From: Kitasatospora cheerisanensis KCTC 2395 | Lineage (GTDB): Bacteria; Actinomycetota; Actinomycetes; Streptomycetales; Streptomycetaceae | Direction: 5' to 3' | DNA: 61,366 bases | Assembly: GCF_000696185.1 (NCBI RefSeq) | Contig: NZ_KK853997.1 | Coordinates: 5,521,844 to 5,583,209 of the forward strand | Shown: positions 42,193 through 50,242 of the stretch, one piece after another | Numbering within the stretch: the first letter of the stretch is position 1 | Layout of the letters: each line of letters starts with the position of its first letter | Translations under genes and position numbers: made by a program | The notes under the pieces: generated by a model | Databases searched by the model: none | Told to the model about the DNA's origin: nothing | What the model saw: only the letters and a program-made list of their open reading frames with translations

Positions 42193-43623
42193 GTGCGCAA
42201 CCGCCTGCTCGGCATCCTGATCGCCCTGATGGCCTGCGTCCTCGCCGCCCTCGGAGTGCCGCTGGCCTACCTGATCGCCGCGTCCGAGCAGTCCAAGGTC
42301 GTCGTCGACCGGATCGACGACGCCGCCCGCTTCGCCCAGGACCTGCCCACCCAGGGCCGCGCCAGCGCCACCGCCGCCGTCAAGGGCGACCCGCAGCCCG
42401 GCCCCGGCGACACCGGCCGGCTGCACGCCCTGACCAGCGAAGCCGCCCGCTACCACGAGCTGTACGGCGCCCGGATCGGCGTCTTCGAACGCGACGGCAG
42501 CTCCGTCGCCGCCGCCCCCGACGGCTGGCACGCCCCCGCCGACGGGCCCGGGGCCGAGGCCTACCGGGAGGCGCTGGCCGGCCGCCGCAGCCACAACCCG
42601 CCGCAGGTGTGGCCGTGGACCGCCGACCGCACCCTCGCCGTCGCGCTGCCCGTGGTCCGCGACGGCGACGTGGTCGCCGTGGTGCTCACCGAATCGCCCA
42701 CCGGCCCGCTGCGCGCCCGCATCCTGCACCGCTGGATGGTGCTGGCCGGCGGCGAGGCACTCGCCATGATCGTGGCCATCCTGCTCGCCGTCCGCCTCAC
42801 CGGCTGGGTGCTGCGCCCCGTCCGCACCCTCGACCGGGCCACCCACGACATCGCCACCGGCCGGCTCAACGCCCGGGTCGCCCCCAGCGGCGGACCGCCC
42901 GAACTGCGCCGCCTGGCCCGCTCGTTCAACGACATGGCCGACCACGTGGTGCTCGCCATCGACCAGCAGCGGGCGTTCGTCGCCGACGCCTCCCACCAGC
43001 TGCGCAACCCGCTGGCCGCGCTGCTGCTGCGGGTCGAACTGATCGGACTCGCACTCCCCGAGGGCAGCGAGGAGGAGATCGCCGCCGTCCGCGAGGAGGG
43101 CGCCCGGCTCGCCCGGGTCCTCGACGACCTGCTCGGACTCGCCACCGCCGAAGGCTCCCGCCCGGAACCCGAACCCGTCGACCTGGCCGAACTGGTCCGC
43201 ACCCGGACCGAGGCCTGGCAGCCGCTCGCCGACCGCCGCCAGGTCCGGCTCCACTGGCAGGGGCCGCCGTTGGCGCACGCCTGGGCCGACCCGATCGGCT
43301 TCGGCAGCGCCCTCGACGCCGTCCTCGACAACGCCCTCAAGTTCTCCCCGGCCGGCAGCACCGTCCGGGTCGGCCTCACCATCACCCGGGACGAGGTCAC
43401 CGCCAGCGTCACCGACGCCGGACCCGGCCTCACCGAGGAGGAACTCGCCCGCGTCGGCGACCGGTTCTGGCGCTCCTCCCGCCACCAGAACGTCGACGGC
43501 TCCGGCCTCGGACTCTCCATCGCCCGCACCCTGCTGCTGGCCGGCGGCGGCAGCCTCGGCTTCGCCTCCGCCGAACCGAACGGGCTGAGCGTGCTGCTCA
43601 CCGTGCCGCGCCGGAAGCGCTGA
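42193..43623 (+). CDS. gluK: Sensor histidine kinase GluK
   Basis: A 476-residue membrane kinase. Two membrane helices (residues ~4-28 and ~180-205) enclose an extracytoplasmic sensor of ~150 residues, then HAMP (~205-260), HisKA with His in DASHQLRNPLAALLL (~275) and HATPase (~370-470; LDNALKFSP, DAGPGL, GSGLGLSIA). GTG start six bases after the gluR stop. The sensor domain is not a recognisable SBP fold; glutamate sensing is known for the orthologue and inferred here. Confidence 0.9.
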   Translation: MRNRLLGILIALMACVLAALGVPLAYLIAASEQSKVVVDRIDDAARFAQDLPTQGRASATAAVKGDPQPGPGDTGRLHALTSEAARYHELYGARIGVFERDGSSVAAAPDGWHAPADGPGAEAYREALAGRRSHNPPQVWPWTADRTLAVALPVVRDGDVVAVVLTESPTGPLRARILHRWMVLAGGEALAMIVAILLAVRLTGWVLRPVRTLDRATHDIATGRLNARVAPSGGPPELRRLARSFNDMADHVVLAIDQQRAFVADASHQLRNPLAALLLRVELIGLALPEGSEEEIAAVREEGARLARVLDDLLGLATAEGSRPEPEPVDLAELVRTRTEAWQPLADRRQVRLHWQGPPLAHAWADPIGFGSALDAVLDNALKFSPAGSTVRVGLTITRDEVTASVTDAGPGLTEEELARVGDRFWRSSRHQNVDGSGLGLSIARTLLLAGGGSLGFASAEPNGLSVLLTVPRRKR

Positions 43624-43629
43624 GGGGCG

Positions 43630-44667
43630 TCAGGGCTTCACGGACATGTAGTAGCGCTTCGCGCCCTCGTGCAGCGGCAGCGGATCGGTGTACACCGCCG
43701 TGCGCAGGTCCACCAGCTGCGCCGCGTGCACCTCGCCGCCGATCCGGTCCCGGCTGTCGATCACCACCCGGGTCACCGCCTCCACCAGCGCCGGGTCCAC
43801 GTCCGCCCGGGTCACCAGCAGGTTCGGCACCGCCACCGTCGGCACCGGCGTCCGCAGCGGCTCCACCAGCGGGTACGCGTCCGCCGGGATGGTCGCCGCC
43901 CGGTACGCGTCCATGCCGCCGCCCTCCAGCTGGTGCAGGCGGTCCGACAGGTCGCCCATCGGGACGATCCGGATCCGGGTGTGCTCCGCCAGGTCGGTCA
44001 GCGCCGCCGTCGGCAGGCCGCCCGACCAGAAGAAGGCGTCCAGCTTCTTCGCGTGCAGCTGGTCCGCGGCCTCGCCCACCCCCAGCATCGAGGAGCGCAC
44101 GTCCTTGTCCGGGTCCAGGCCCGCCGCCTCCAGCAGCCGCCGGGTCACCAGGTTCACGCCCGACTTCGGCTGCCCCACCCCCACCCGCAGCCCGCGCAGG
44201 TCCGACAGCTGCCGCACCTGCGAGTCGGCCGGCACCACCAGCTGCATGTAGTCGTCGTACAGCCGGGCGATCGCCCGCAACTGCGGCTTGCCCGCGCCCT
44301 GGAAGCTCGCCACCGCGTCCGCCGTCGCTATCGCGAAGTCGTCCCGGCCCGACACCACCCGCTCCAGGTTGTCCACGGAGCCCTCGGAGTTGTCCAGCCG
44401 GACCTTCACCCCCGGCATCGCCGACCCCATCGACTCCTTCAGCAGCACCCCGTAGCGGTCGTACACCCCGCGCGGGACCCCCGTCGCGAACGCCACCTCC
44501 CCGCGCAGACCCGACCCGGCCCGCGCCGAGGACGCCCACCAGCCGCCCGCACCCCCCGCCACCAGCAGCAGCACCGCCGCCACCCGCACCAGCGGGCTGC
44601 GCACCGCGGAACGCAGCACGGCGCGCAGCGCGGCACCGGCGCGGGGCGGATCGGTCGAAACAGCCAT
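43630..44667 (-). CDS. TAXI-family TRAP-type solute-binding protein
   Basis: A 345-residue protein with an N-terminal membrane anchor or uncleaved signal (VRVAAVLLLVAGGAGGWWAS, residues ~27-46) and a TAXI solute-binding fold: FATGVPRGVYDRYG, FAIATADAVASFQG, LRGLRVGVGQPKSG, DAFFWSGGLP. TAXI proteins usually bind dicarboxylates or amino acids such as glutamate and serve TRAP transporters, but no TRAP permease lies nearby. It is convergent with gluK, leaving only 6 nt. It could present glutamate to GluK; that is inference from location. Confidence 0.85.
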   Translation of the reverse strand: MAVSTDPPRAGAALRAVLRSAVRSPLVRVAAVLLLVAGGAGGWWASSARAGSGLRGEVAFATGVPRGVYDRYGVLLKESMGSAMPGVKVRLDNSEGSVDNLERVVSGRDDFAIATADAVASFQGAGKPQLRAIARLYDDYMQLVVPADSQVRQLSDLRGLRVGVGQPKSGVNLVTRRLLEAAGLDPDKDVRSSMLGVGEAADQLHAKKLDAFFWSGGLPTAALTDLAEHTRIRIVPMGDLSDRLHQLEGGGMDAYRAATIPADAYPLVEPLRTPVPTVAVPNLLVTRADVDPALVEAVTRVVIDSRDRIGGEVHAAQLVDLRTAVYTDPLPLHEGAKRYYMSVKP

Positions 44668-44741
44668 GGCAGGGATACTGCCAGCCCGACCCGCCCGGCG
44701 GGAGGCCCCTCCCGCTGCCCGTACCCTTGTGCCCTGTGGGT

Positions 44742-46217
44742 ATGGAGGAGAGCTTGCGAACTTACAAGGTCGTCACGTACGGCTGCCAGATGAACGTCCA
44801 CGACTCCGAGCGCCTGTCCGGGCTGCTGGAGGAGGCCGGGTACACCAAGGCCGCCGGCGACGGCGACCCCGACCTGGTGGTCTTCAACACCTGCGCGGTC
44901 CGCGAGAACGCCGACAACAAGCTGTACGGCAACCTCGGCCGGCTCGCCCCCGCCAAGCAGGCCAACAGCGGCATGCAGATCGCCGTCGGCGGCTGCCTCG
45001 CCCAGAAGGACCGCGACACCATCGTCCGCAAGGCCCCCTGGGTCGACGTGGTCTTCGGCACCCACAACATCGGCCACCTGCCCGCCCTGCTGGAGCGCGC
45101 CGCGATCGAGCGGACCGCGCAGGTCGAGATCCTCGACTCGCTGGAGACCTTCCCCTCCACGCTGCCCACCCGGCGCGAGTCCGCCTACGCGGCCTGGGTC
45201 GCCATCTCCGTCGGCTGCAACAACACCTGCACCTTCTGCATCGTCCCCGCCCTCCGCGGCAAGGAGGAGGACCGCCGGCCCGGCGACATCCTCGCCGAGG
45301 TCGAGGCGCTGGTCGCCGAGGGCGTCGTCGAGGTCACCCTGCTCGGGCAGAACGTCAACGCGTACGGCTCCGACCTGGGCGACCGGCAGGCGTTCTCCAA
45401 GCTGCTGCGCGCCTGCGGGGAGATCGACGGCCTGGAGCGGGTCCGCTTCACCTCGCCGCACCCGAAGGACTTCACCGACGACGTGATCGCCGCGATGGCC
45501 GAGACGCCGAACGTGATGCACCAGCTGCACATGCCGCTGCAGTCCGGCTCCGACACCGTGCTCCGCGCGATGCGACGCTCCTACCGGCAGGAACGCTTCC
45601 TCGGCATCATCGAGAAGGTGCGCGCCGCGATGCCGGACGCCGCCATCTCCACCGACATCATCGTCGGCTTCCCCGGCGAGACCGACGAGGACTTCGAGCA
45701 GACCCTGCACGTCGTCCGGGAGGCGCGCTTCGCCAACGCGTTCACCTTCCAGTACTCGAAGCGGCCCGGGACGCCCGCCGCCGAGATGGAGAACCAGATC
45801 CCCAAGGCCGTGGTGCAGGAGCGCTACGACCGGCTGATCGCCCTCCAGGAGGAGATCTCCTGGGAGGAGAACAAGAAGCAGGTCGGCCGGAAGCTGGAGA
45901 TCCTCGTCGCCGAGGGCGAGGGCAAGAAGGACGACCGCACCGACCGGCTCTCCGGGCGCGCGCCCGACAACCGGCTCGTCCACTTCACCCGCCCCGAGGG
46001 GGGCGTGCGCCCCGGCGACATGGTGACCGTCGAGATCACCTACGCCGCCCCGCACCACCTCCTCGCGGAGGGCCCCGTGCTCGACGTCCGCCGCACCCGC
46101 GCGGGCGACGCGTGGGAGAAGCGGCAGGGCGCACCCGCGAAGCCGGCCGGCGTGATGCTCGGCCTCCCGTCGATCGGCGTGCCGGCCCCGCTGCCCGCGC
46201 AGGGCGGCTGCGGCTGA
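44742..46217 (+). CDS. miaB: tRNA-2-methylthio-N6-dimethylallyladenosine synthase MiaB
   Basis: A 491-residue radical-SAM methylthiotransferase modifying A37 of tRNA after MiaA. Cluster cysteines of the UPF0004 domain: YGCQMNVHDSERL, NTCAVRENA, GGCLAQKD. The radical-SAM motif is GCNNTCTFCIVP (near 163), and a TRAM domain is at ~385-455. The last ~30 residues are a Gly/Pro-rich tail ending GGCG. ATG 44742 is preferred; GTG 44736 or a TTG at 44754 with GGAGGAG upstream are alternatives. miaA follows 1.2 kb downstream. Confidence 0.95.
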   Translation: MEESLRTYKVVTYGCQMNVHDSERLSGLLEEAGYTKAAGDGDPDLVVFNTCAVRENADNKLYGNLGRLAPAKQANSGMQIAVGGCLAQKDRDTIVRKAPWVDVVFGTHNIGHLPALLERAAIERTAQVEILDSLETFPSTLPTRRESAYAAWVAISVGCNNTCTFCIVPALRGKEEDRRPGDILAEVEALVAEGVVEVTLLGQNVNAYGSDLGDRQAFSKLLRACGEIDGLERVRFTSPHPKDFTDDVIAAMAETPNVMHQLHMPLQSGSDTVLRAMRRSYRQERFLGIIEKVRAAMPDAAISTDIIVGFPGETDEDFEQTLHVVREARFANAFTFQYSKRPGTPAAEMENQIPKAVVQERYDRLIALQEEISWEENKKQVGRKLEILVAEGEGKKDDRTDRLSGRAPDNRLVHFTRPEGGVRPGDMVTVEITYAAPHHLLAEGPVLDVRRTRAGDAWEKRQGAPAKPAGVMLGLPSIGVPAPLPAQGGCG

Positions 46218-46225
46218 ACAACCTA

Positions 46226-46351
46226 GGGGCGCGAGGAACTGCGCGAAGCGGAAGGACCCAACCGCAAGATCGCGACGCAGGACAATGACCTGCACGGGTT
46301 CGCGACCTTGCGGACCGGCTTTGCGCTTGTCGCGCAGTTCCCCGCGCCCCT
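46226..46351. repeat. Composite palindromic repeat element
   Basis: Three nested inverted repeats form a long potential hairpin. Outer arms of 22 bp (46226-46247, GGGGCGCGAGGAACTGCGCG; 46330-46351, TCGCGCAGTTCCCCGCGCC) have one mismatch. Middle arms of 14 bp (CCGCAAGATCGCGA at 46263-46276; TCGCGACCTTGCGG at 46301-46314) have one mismatch. Inner arms are GCAGG/CCTGC (46278-46294). The outer arm is the GAACTGCGCGA-type palindrome widespread between genes in Streptomyces. It fills most of the gap after miaB. Confidence 0.85.
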
Positions 46352-46400
46352 GTTTTCGCGTCCGCCTGCTCTCGAAACCAAACCCCGTAGAGTGATCCGC

Positions 46401-47092
46401 ATGCTTGTTGCCGCCGCCGTGTGCCCGTGTCCGCCGTTGCTCGTGCCCGAGGTCGCGGCGGGGCCGCGGAGGAGGCGGAGGAACTGCGGACGGCGTGCCT
46501 GGACGCCGTGCGGGGGCTCGCGGACGCGGATCTCGTCGTGGTGGTGGGCACCGGCGACCGGGCCGGGGTGTGGACCGAGGGCGGGGCTGGTTCGTTCCGC
46601 CGGTACGGGGTGCCGAAGGCGGTGAAGCTGCCGCTGGGCGGGGTGGACAGCCCGGAGCTGTCGCCGGCGCTGACGGTGGGGGCGTGGCTGCTGGAGGAGG
46701 CGGGCGTCCGGGTGCCGACGCACGCCGTCGCGGTGCGGCCGGACACGGAGACCGGGCGGCTGCTGGGCCTGGGCCGGGGGTTGGCCGAACTCGCCGACCG
46801 GGTGGGCCTGTTGGTGATGGGCGACGGCAGCGCACGGCGCTCGGTGAAGGCCCCGGGATACCTGGACGAGCGGGCCGAGGGCTACGACCGGGCGGTGGCG
46901 GCGGCGCTGGCCGCGGCCGATGCGCCGGCACTGGCCGCGCTGGACGCGGACCTCTCGGCGGAGCTGCTCGCGGACGGCCGGGCCCCGTGGCAGGTGCTGG
47001 CGGGCGCGGCGGACGGCGCCGCGCTGGGCGGCGAACTGCGGTACGAGGACGCCCCGTACGGCGTCGGCTACCTGGTGGCCTGCTGGCGCTGA
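46401..47092 (+). pseudogene. Class III extradiol dioxygenase-like protein, frameshifted as given
   Basis: With one base restored, a 230-residue protein of the class III extradiol dioxygenase subunit-B-like family conserved between miaB and miaA in Streptomyces. The N-terminus (MLVAAAVCPCPPLLVPEVAAG) starts at ATG 46401. The rest (AAEEAEELRTACLDAV ... YGVGYLVACWR) continues one frame off after the G4 run at 46460-46463. Conserved features: DLVVVVGTGDRA, LLVMGDGSARRS. Family metal ligands are not obvious, so catalysis is uncertain. Probably an under-called G. Confidence 0.8.
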
Positions 47093-47122
47093 GCGCGCCG
47101 ACAGGCCACCGCGGGCCGGAGG

Positions 47123-47344
47123 TCAGTCGTCCTTCGGCTTCGCCGCGAAGTCGTCGCGGGCGTGCTTGGCGGCGGAGGCACCCTTTTCGATCTTCTCGCT
47201 GTACTTGTGCTTGGTGGCCTTGTCGATGGTCTCGCCGGCCTTGTCCACCATGTTGTCGATCTTGTCGCCGTGCTTGCCGGCCAGCTCGCTGGCCTTGTCC
47301 TTCAGTTCCTCGGCCTTGCCCTTGAGGTTGTCCATCAGGCCCAT
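47123..47344 (-). CDS. Small charged antitoxin-like protein (MT0933/Rv0909 type)
   Basis: A 73-residue Lys/Asp/Glu-rich helical protein starting MGLMDNLKGKAEELKDKASE, matching the family annotated as MT0933-like antitoxin. No partner toxin is next to it, and in Streptomyces such genes are often solitary and may act as small stress proteins. It is convergent with the dioxygenase-like gene and divergent from miaA. Confidence 0.75.
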   Translation of the reverse strand: MGLMDNLKGKAEELKDKASELAGKHGDKIDNMVDKAGETIDKATKHKYSEKIEKGASAAKHARDDFAAKPKDD

Positions 47345-47453
47345 GGGGTGCGTTCCTCGCTTTTCGTATCAGATCAGTACCAGACATAGCGGATCCTCCC
47401 CGGTCAACGCGGCCGCGACACGAGAGGTGCCCGGGTTTTGGGAGACTGGTGGA

Positions 47454-48419
47454 GTGAGCGGCTCCTCTTCTTCTCCTGTACGTCCGCACCGGGTGGTGTC
47501 GGTGGTCGGTTCGACGGCGGCCGGCAAGTCCGACCTGGCGGTGGCGATCGCCCGTGAGCTCGGCGGAGAGGTGGTGAACACCGACTCGATGCAGCTGTAC
47601 AAGGGCATGGACATCGGCACCGCCAAGCTGACCGAGGCCGAGCGCGGCGGCATCCCGCACCACCTGATGGACGTGTGGGAGGTGACCGAGGCCGCCTCGG
47701 TCGCCGAGTACCAGCGCCTGGCCCGGGCCGAGATGGACCGGCTGCTGGCGGCCGGCCGGGTGCCGGTGCTGGTCGGCGGTTCGGGCCTGTACGTGCGGGC
47801 GGCGATCGACGAGATGGAGTTCCCCGGCACGGACCCCGAGGTGCGGGCCCGGCTGGAGGAGGAGCTGGAGCGGGTCGGCCCGGGCGTCCTGCACCGGCGG
47901 CTGGCCGAGCTGGACCCGGCGGCCGCGGAGGCGATCCTGACCAGCAACGGGCGGCGGATCGTCCGGGCGCTGGAGGTCATCGAGATCACCGGGCAGCCGT
48001 TCACCGCGAACCTGCCGACCCGGCGCGCGGTGTACGAGGCGGTGCACATAGGCGTCCGGGTGCCGCGGCCCGAGCTGGACCGGCGGATCGAGCTGCGGGT
48101 GGACCGGATGTGGGAGGCCGGGCTGCTGGACGAGGTGCGGGCGCTGGAGCGGGTCGGGCTGCGCGAGGGGCTGACCGCGAGCCGGGCGCTGGGCTACCAG
48201 CAGGTGCTGGCGTTCTTCGCCGGCGAGTGCACCGAGGACGAGGCGCGGGAGGAGACCGTGCGGGCCACCCGGCGGTTCGCGCGGCGGCAGGAGTCGTGGT
48301 TCCGGCGGGACGAGCGGATCCACTGGCTGGACCGTCCGGAGGGTGCCGATCCGGTTGAACTCCTGGGCCGCGCAATGGAACTGATCAATCGCCCGGAACG
48401 TCCCGGCGACACCGGCTGA
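47454..48419 (+). CDS. miaA: tRNA dimethylallyltransferase MiaA
   Basis: A 321-residue enzyme adding the dimethylallyl group to A37 of tRNAs reading UNN codons. P-loop is GSTAAGKSDLA (near 19), with NTDSMQLYKGMDIGTAK, LVGGSGLYVRA, and the tRNA-binding SRALGYQQV and TRRFARRQESWFRRD. GTG start; GAG lies upstream. It provides the substrate for MiaB. Confidence 0.96.
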   Translation: MSGSSSSPVRPHRVVSVVGSTAAGKSDLAVAIARELGGEVVNTDSMQLYKGMDIGTAKLTEAERGGIPHHLMDVWEVTEAASVAEYQRLARAEMDRLLAAGRVPVLVGGSGLYVRAAIDEMEFPGTDPEVRARLEEELERVGPGVLHRRLAELDPAAAEAILTSNGRRIVRALEVIEITGQPFTANLPTRRAVYEAVHIGVRVPRPELDRRIELRVDRMWEAGLLDEVRALERVGLREGLTASRALGYQQVLAFFAGECTEDEAREETVRATRRFARRQESWFRRDERIHWLDRPEGADPVELLGRAMELINRPERPGDTG

Positions 48420-48573
48420 CCGGCGGGTTTCGGCTGCCCAGGGGCGTGATCCGGCCAGCCGCGCGGGCAGCTGCACCGGCAGACGCAGGTGCAGGAGGTA
48501 CCGGCGGTCACGGCAGGATCACGTCCTGGCATCGGATCACCCGATCACCCCGGTGGACGCCCTGTCGGGGTCT

Positions 48574-48585
48574 TGGCACGTGCCA
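48574..48585. promoter_or_regulatory. Perfect 12-bp palindrome TGGCACGTGCCA
   Basis: A fully symmetric dodecamer about 90 nt upstream of the membrane-protein gene at 48673, in a 253-bp gap that holds no gene. It could be an operator; the cognate factor is unknown. Confidence 0.35.
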
Positions 48586-48672
48586 TCATCGGTAGCACCG
48601 AGGCCCGGCACGCGGGCCGGCCTCACCGCCCGCGAGCCCCGGAGCTCGTGTCGAGCCGTCAGGGGAGGCCGC

Positions 48673-49158
48673 GTGTCAACGGGTACCGGCCCCGAAACCG
48701 ATGAGCTGCCGGGCGACGTGTCCGACGGTTCCGAGACGCTGCCCGAACTGGCCGTCCCCACCACCTCGTACGCGGTGGCCCTGCCCGCGATCGACGACCT
48801 GGCCGCCGCGCCGGGCGTGGTGCACGAGCGGGACATCCGGCCGCGCCGCCGGCTGCGCTGGTGGCAGATCCTGCCGATCGCCGGCTCGGTGATGTTCGGC
48901 GCGCTGATGTTCGCCTTCCCGCTGGCCTTCGGCAGCGAGGGCGCCACCGCGATGATCGGGATGCTGGGCCTGCTGATCACCGCGGCCTCGGTCGGCTGGG
49001 GCGCGATGGCCGCCCGCCGGGCCGGGTACAAGTGGCCGGGCGTGCCCCGCCGGGGCAGCTCCGAGCGGGCCGGCTGGAAGGCCATCGTGGTCTACACCCT
49101 GCTGGTCGCGGTGGCCGTGGCGCTGGCCGTCTGGCGGGTCGACCACCTGCGCGGATAG
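48673..49158 (+). CDS. Conserved membrane protein, function unknown
   Basis: A 161-residue protein with an acidic N-terminal ~55 residues and three hydrophobic segments (WWQILPIAGSVMFGALMFAF, MIGMLGLLITAASVGWGAMA, IVVYTLLVAVAVALAVWRV). GTG 48673 is chosen because GGGGAGG lies about five bases upstream; the longer in-frame GTG at 48553 adds poorly conserved sequence. It lies between miaA and dapF as in other Streptomyces. No family recognised. Confidence 0.75.
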   Translation: MSTGTGPETDELPGDVSDGSETLPELAVPTTSYAVALPAIDDLAAAPGVVHERDIRPRRRLRWWQILPIAGSVMFGALMFAFPLAFGSEGATAMIGMLGLLITAASVGWGAMAARRAGYKWPGVPRRGSSERAGWKAIVVYTLLVAVAVALAVWRVDHLRG

Positions 49159-49174
49159 CCGCCCGTCCGCCCGT

Positions 49175-49180
49175 TACCAT
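49175..49180 (+). promoter_or_regulatory. -10 element of a leaderless dapF transcript
   Basis: TACCAT ends seven bases before GTG 49188, placing the expected transcription start at the start codon. No ribosome-binding site precedes the gene, as for many leaderless actinomycete mRNAs. Confidence 0.4.
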
Positions 49181-49187
49181 CGGCGGT

Positions 49188-50066
49188 GTGAGCGAGCGCA
49201 GCGGTATGAGCGGGACGGCCTTCCTCAAGGGGCACGGCACCCAGAACGACTTCGTGATCGTCCCCGACCCGGACGGCCGGCTGGAGCTGTCCGCGGCCGC
49301 CGTCGCCGAACTGTGCGACCGGCGGGCCGGGATCGGCGCGGACGGCGTGCTGCGGGTGGTGCGGTCGGCAGCCGAGCCGGACGCGGCGGCGATGGCCGGG
49401 CAGGCCGAGTGGTTCATGGACTACCGCAACGCGGACGGCTCGATCGCCGAGATGTGCGGCAACGGGGTCCGGGTGTTCGCCCGCTACCTGGTGCACGCCG
49501 GGTACGCGAAGCCGGGCGAGCTGGCGGTCGCCACCCGCGGCGGCGTGAAGAAGGTGCGGATCGCCGAGGACGCCGCCGACGGCGCCCCGGGCGAGATCAC
49601 CGTGGACATGGGCCGCGCCGTGCTGCCCGGCCCGGACGACATCACCGTCACCGTCGACGGCCGCAGCTGGCCGGCGCTGAACGTCAACATGGGCAACCCG
49701 CACGCGGTCGCGTTCGTGGAGGACCTGGCGCACGCCGGGAACCTGTACGACGCGCCGGCCACCGCGCCCGCCGGCGCGTACCCGCAGGGCGTGAACGTGG
49801 AGTTCGTGGTGGACCGCGGCGAGCGGCACGTGGCGATGCGGGTGCACGAGCGCGGCTCCGGCGAGACCCGCTCCTGCGGGACGGGCGCCTGCGCGGTCGC
49901 GGTGGCCGCCATCCGCCGGGCCGGCCTGAACCCGGCGGAGACCGGACGGGCCGTCAGCTGGACGGTGGACCTGCCCGGCGGGCGGCTGGTGATCGAGGAG
50001 TTCCCCGACGGCCGGATCGAGATGACCGGCCCCGCCGTGATCGTCGCCGAGGGCGTGCTCAGGTAA
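49188..50066 (+). CDS. dapF: Diaminopimelate epimerase
   Basis: A 292-residue pyridoxal-independent epimerase converting LL- to meso-diaminopimelate for lysine; in Streptomyces LL-DAP is used in the wall. The two catalytic cysteines are in IAEMCGNGVR and SCGTGACAVA, and GHGTQNDFVI is the conserved N-terminus. GTG 49188 is preferred with the leaderless promoter; ATG 49206 would also keep all conserved residues. It is monocistronic, upstream of rsh. Confidence 0.95.
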   Translation: MSERSGMSGTAFLKGHGTQNDFVIVPDPDGRLELSAAAVAELCDRRAGIGADGVLRVVRSAAEPDAAAMAGQAEWFMDYRNADGSIAEMCGNGVRVFARYLVHAGYAKPGELAVATRGGVKKVRIAEDAADGAPGEITVDMGRAVLPGPDDITVTVDGRSWPALNVNMGNPHAVAFVEDLAHAGNLYDAPATAPAGAYPQGVNVEFVVDRGERHVAMRVHERGSGETRSCGTGACAVAVAAIRRAGLNPAETGRAVSWTVDLPGGRLVIEEFPDGRIEMTGPAVIVAEGVLR

Positions 50067-50242
50067 CGGCAGGTCAGACCGACGGACCGTCAGCTCCCGC
50101 TTCCCAGGCCGCAGTCCGGCTAATCCCCCCGTTCGGGTGACAGGGGTGGCAGACCGGAAGCGGGGGCTCGCCGAACGTGCTCTGCTCGGTAGCATGGACC
50201 ACCGGGTCGGCCGTCGCTCCGGTGTTGCTGCCGGAGGTGCAG

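Noticed and set aside
46421..46460. GTG/ATG start at 46421 for the dioxygenase-like gene
   Set aside because: The conserved N-terminus MLVAAAVCPCPP begins at ATG 46401 in the neighbouring frame; the 46421 start arises only from the missing base.
47123..47344. Toxin-antitoxin pair
   Set aside because: Only the antitoxin-like protein is present; neighbours are miaA and a dioxygenase-like gene.
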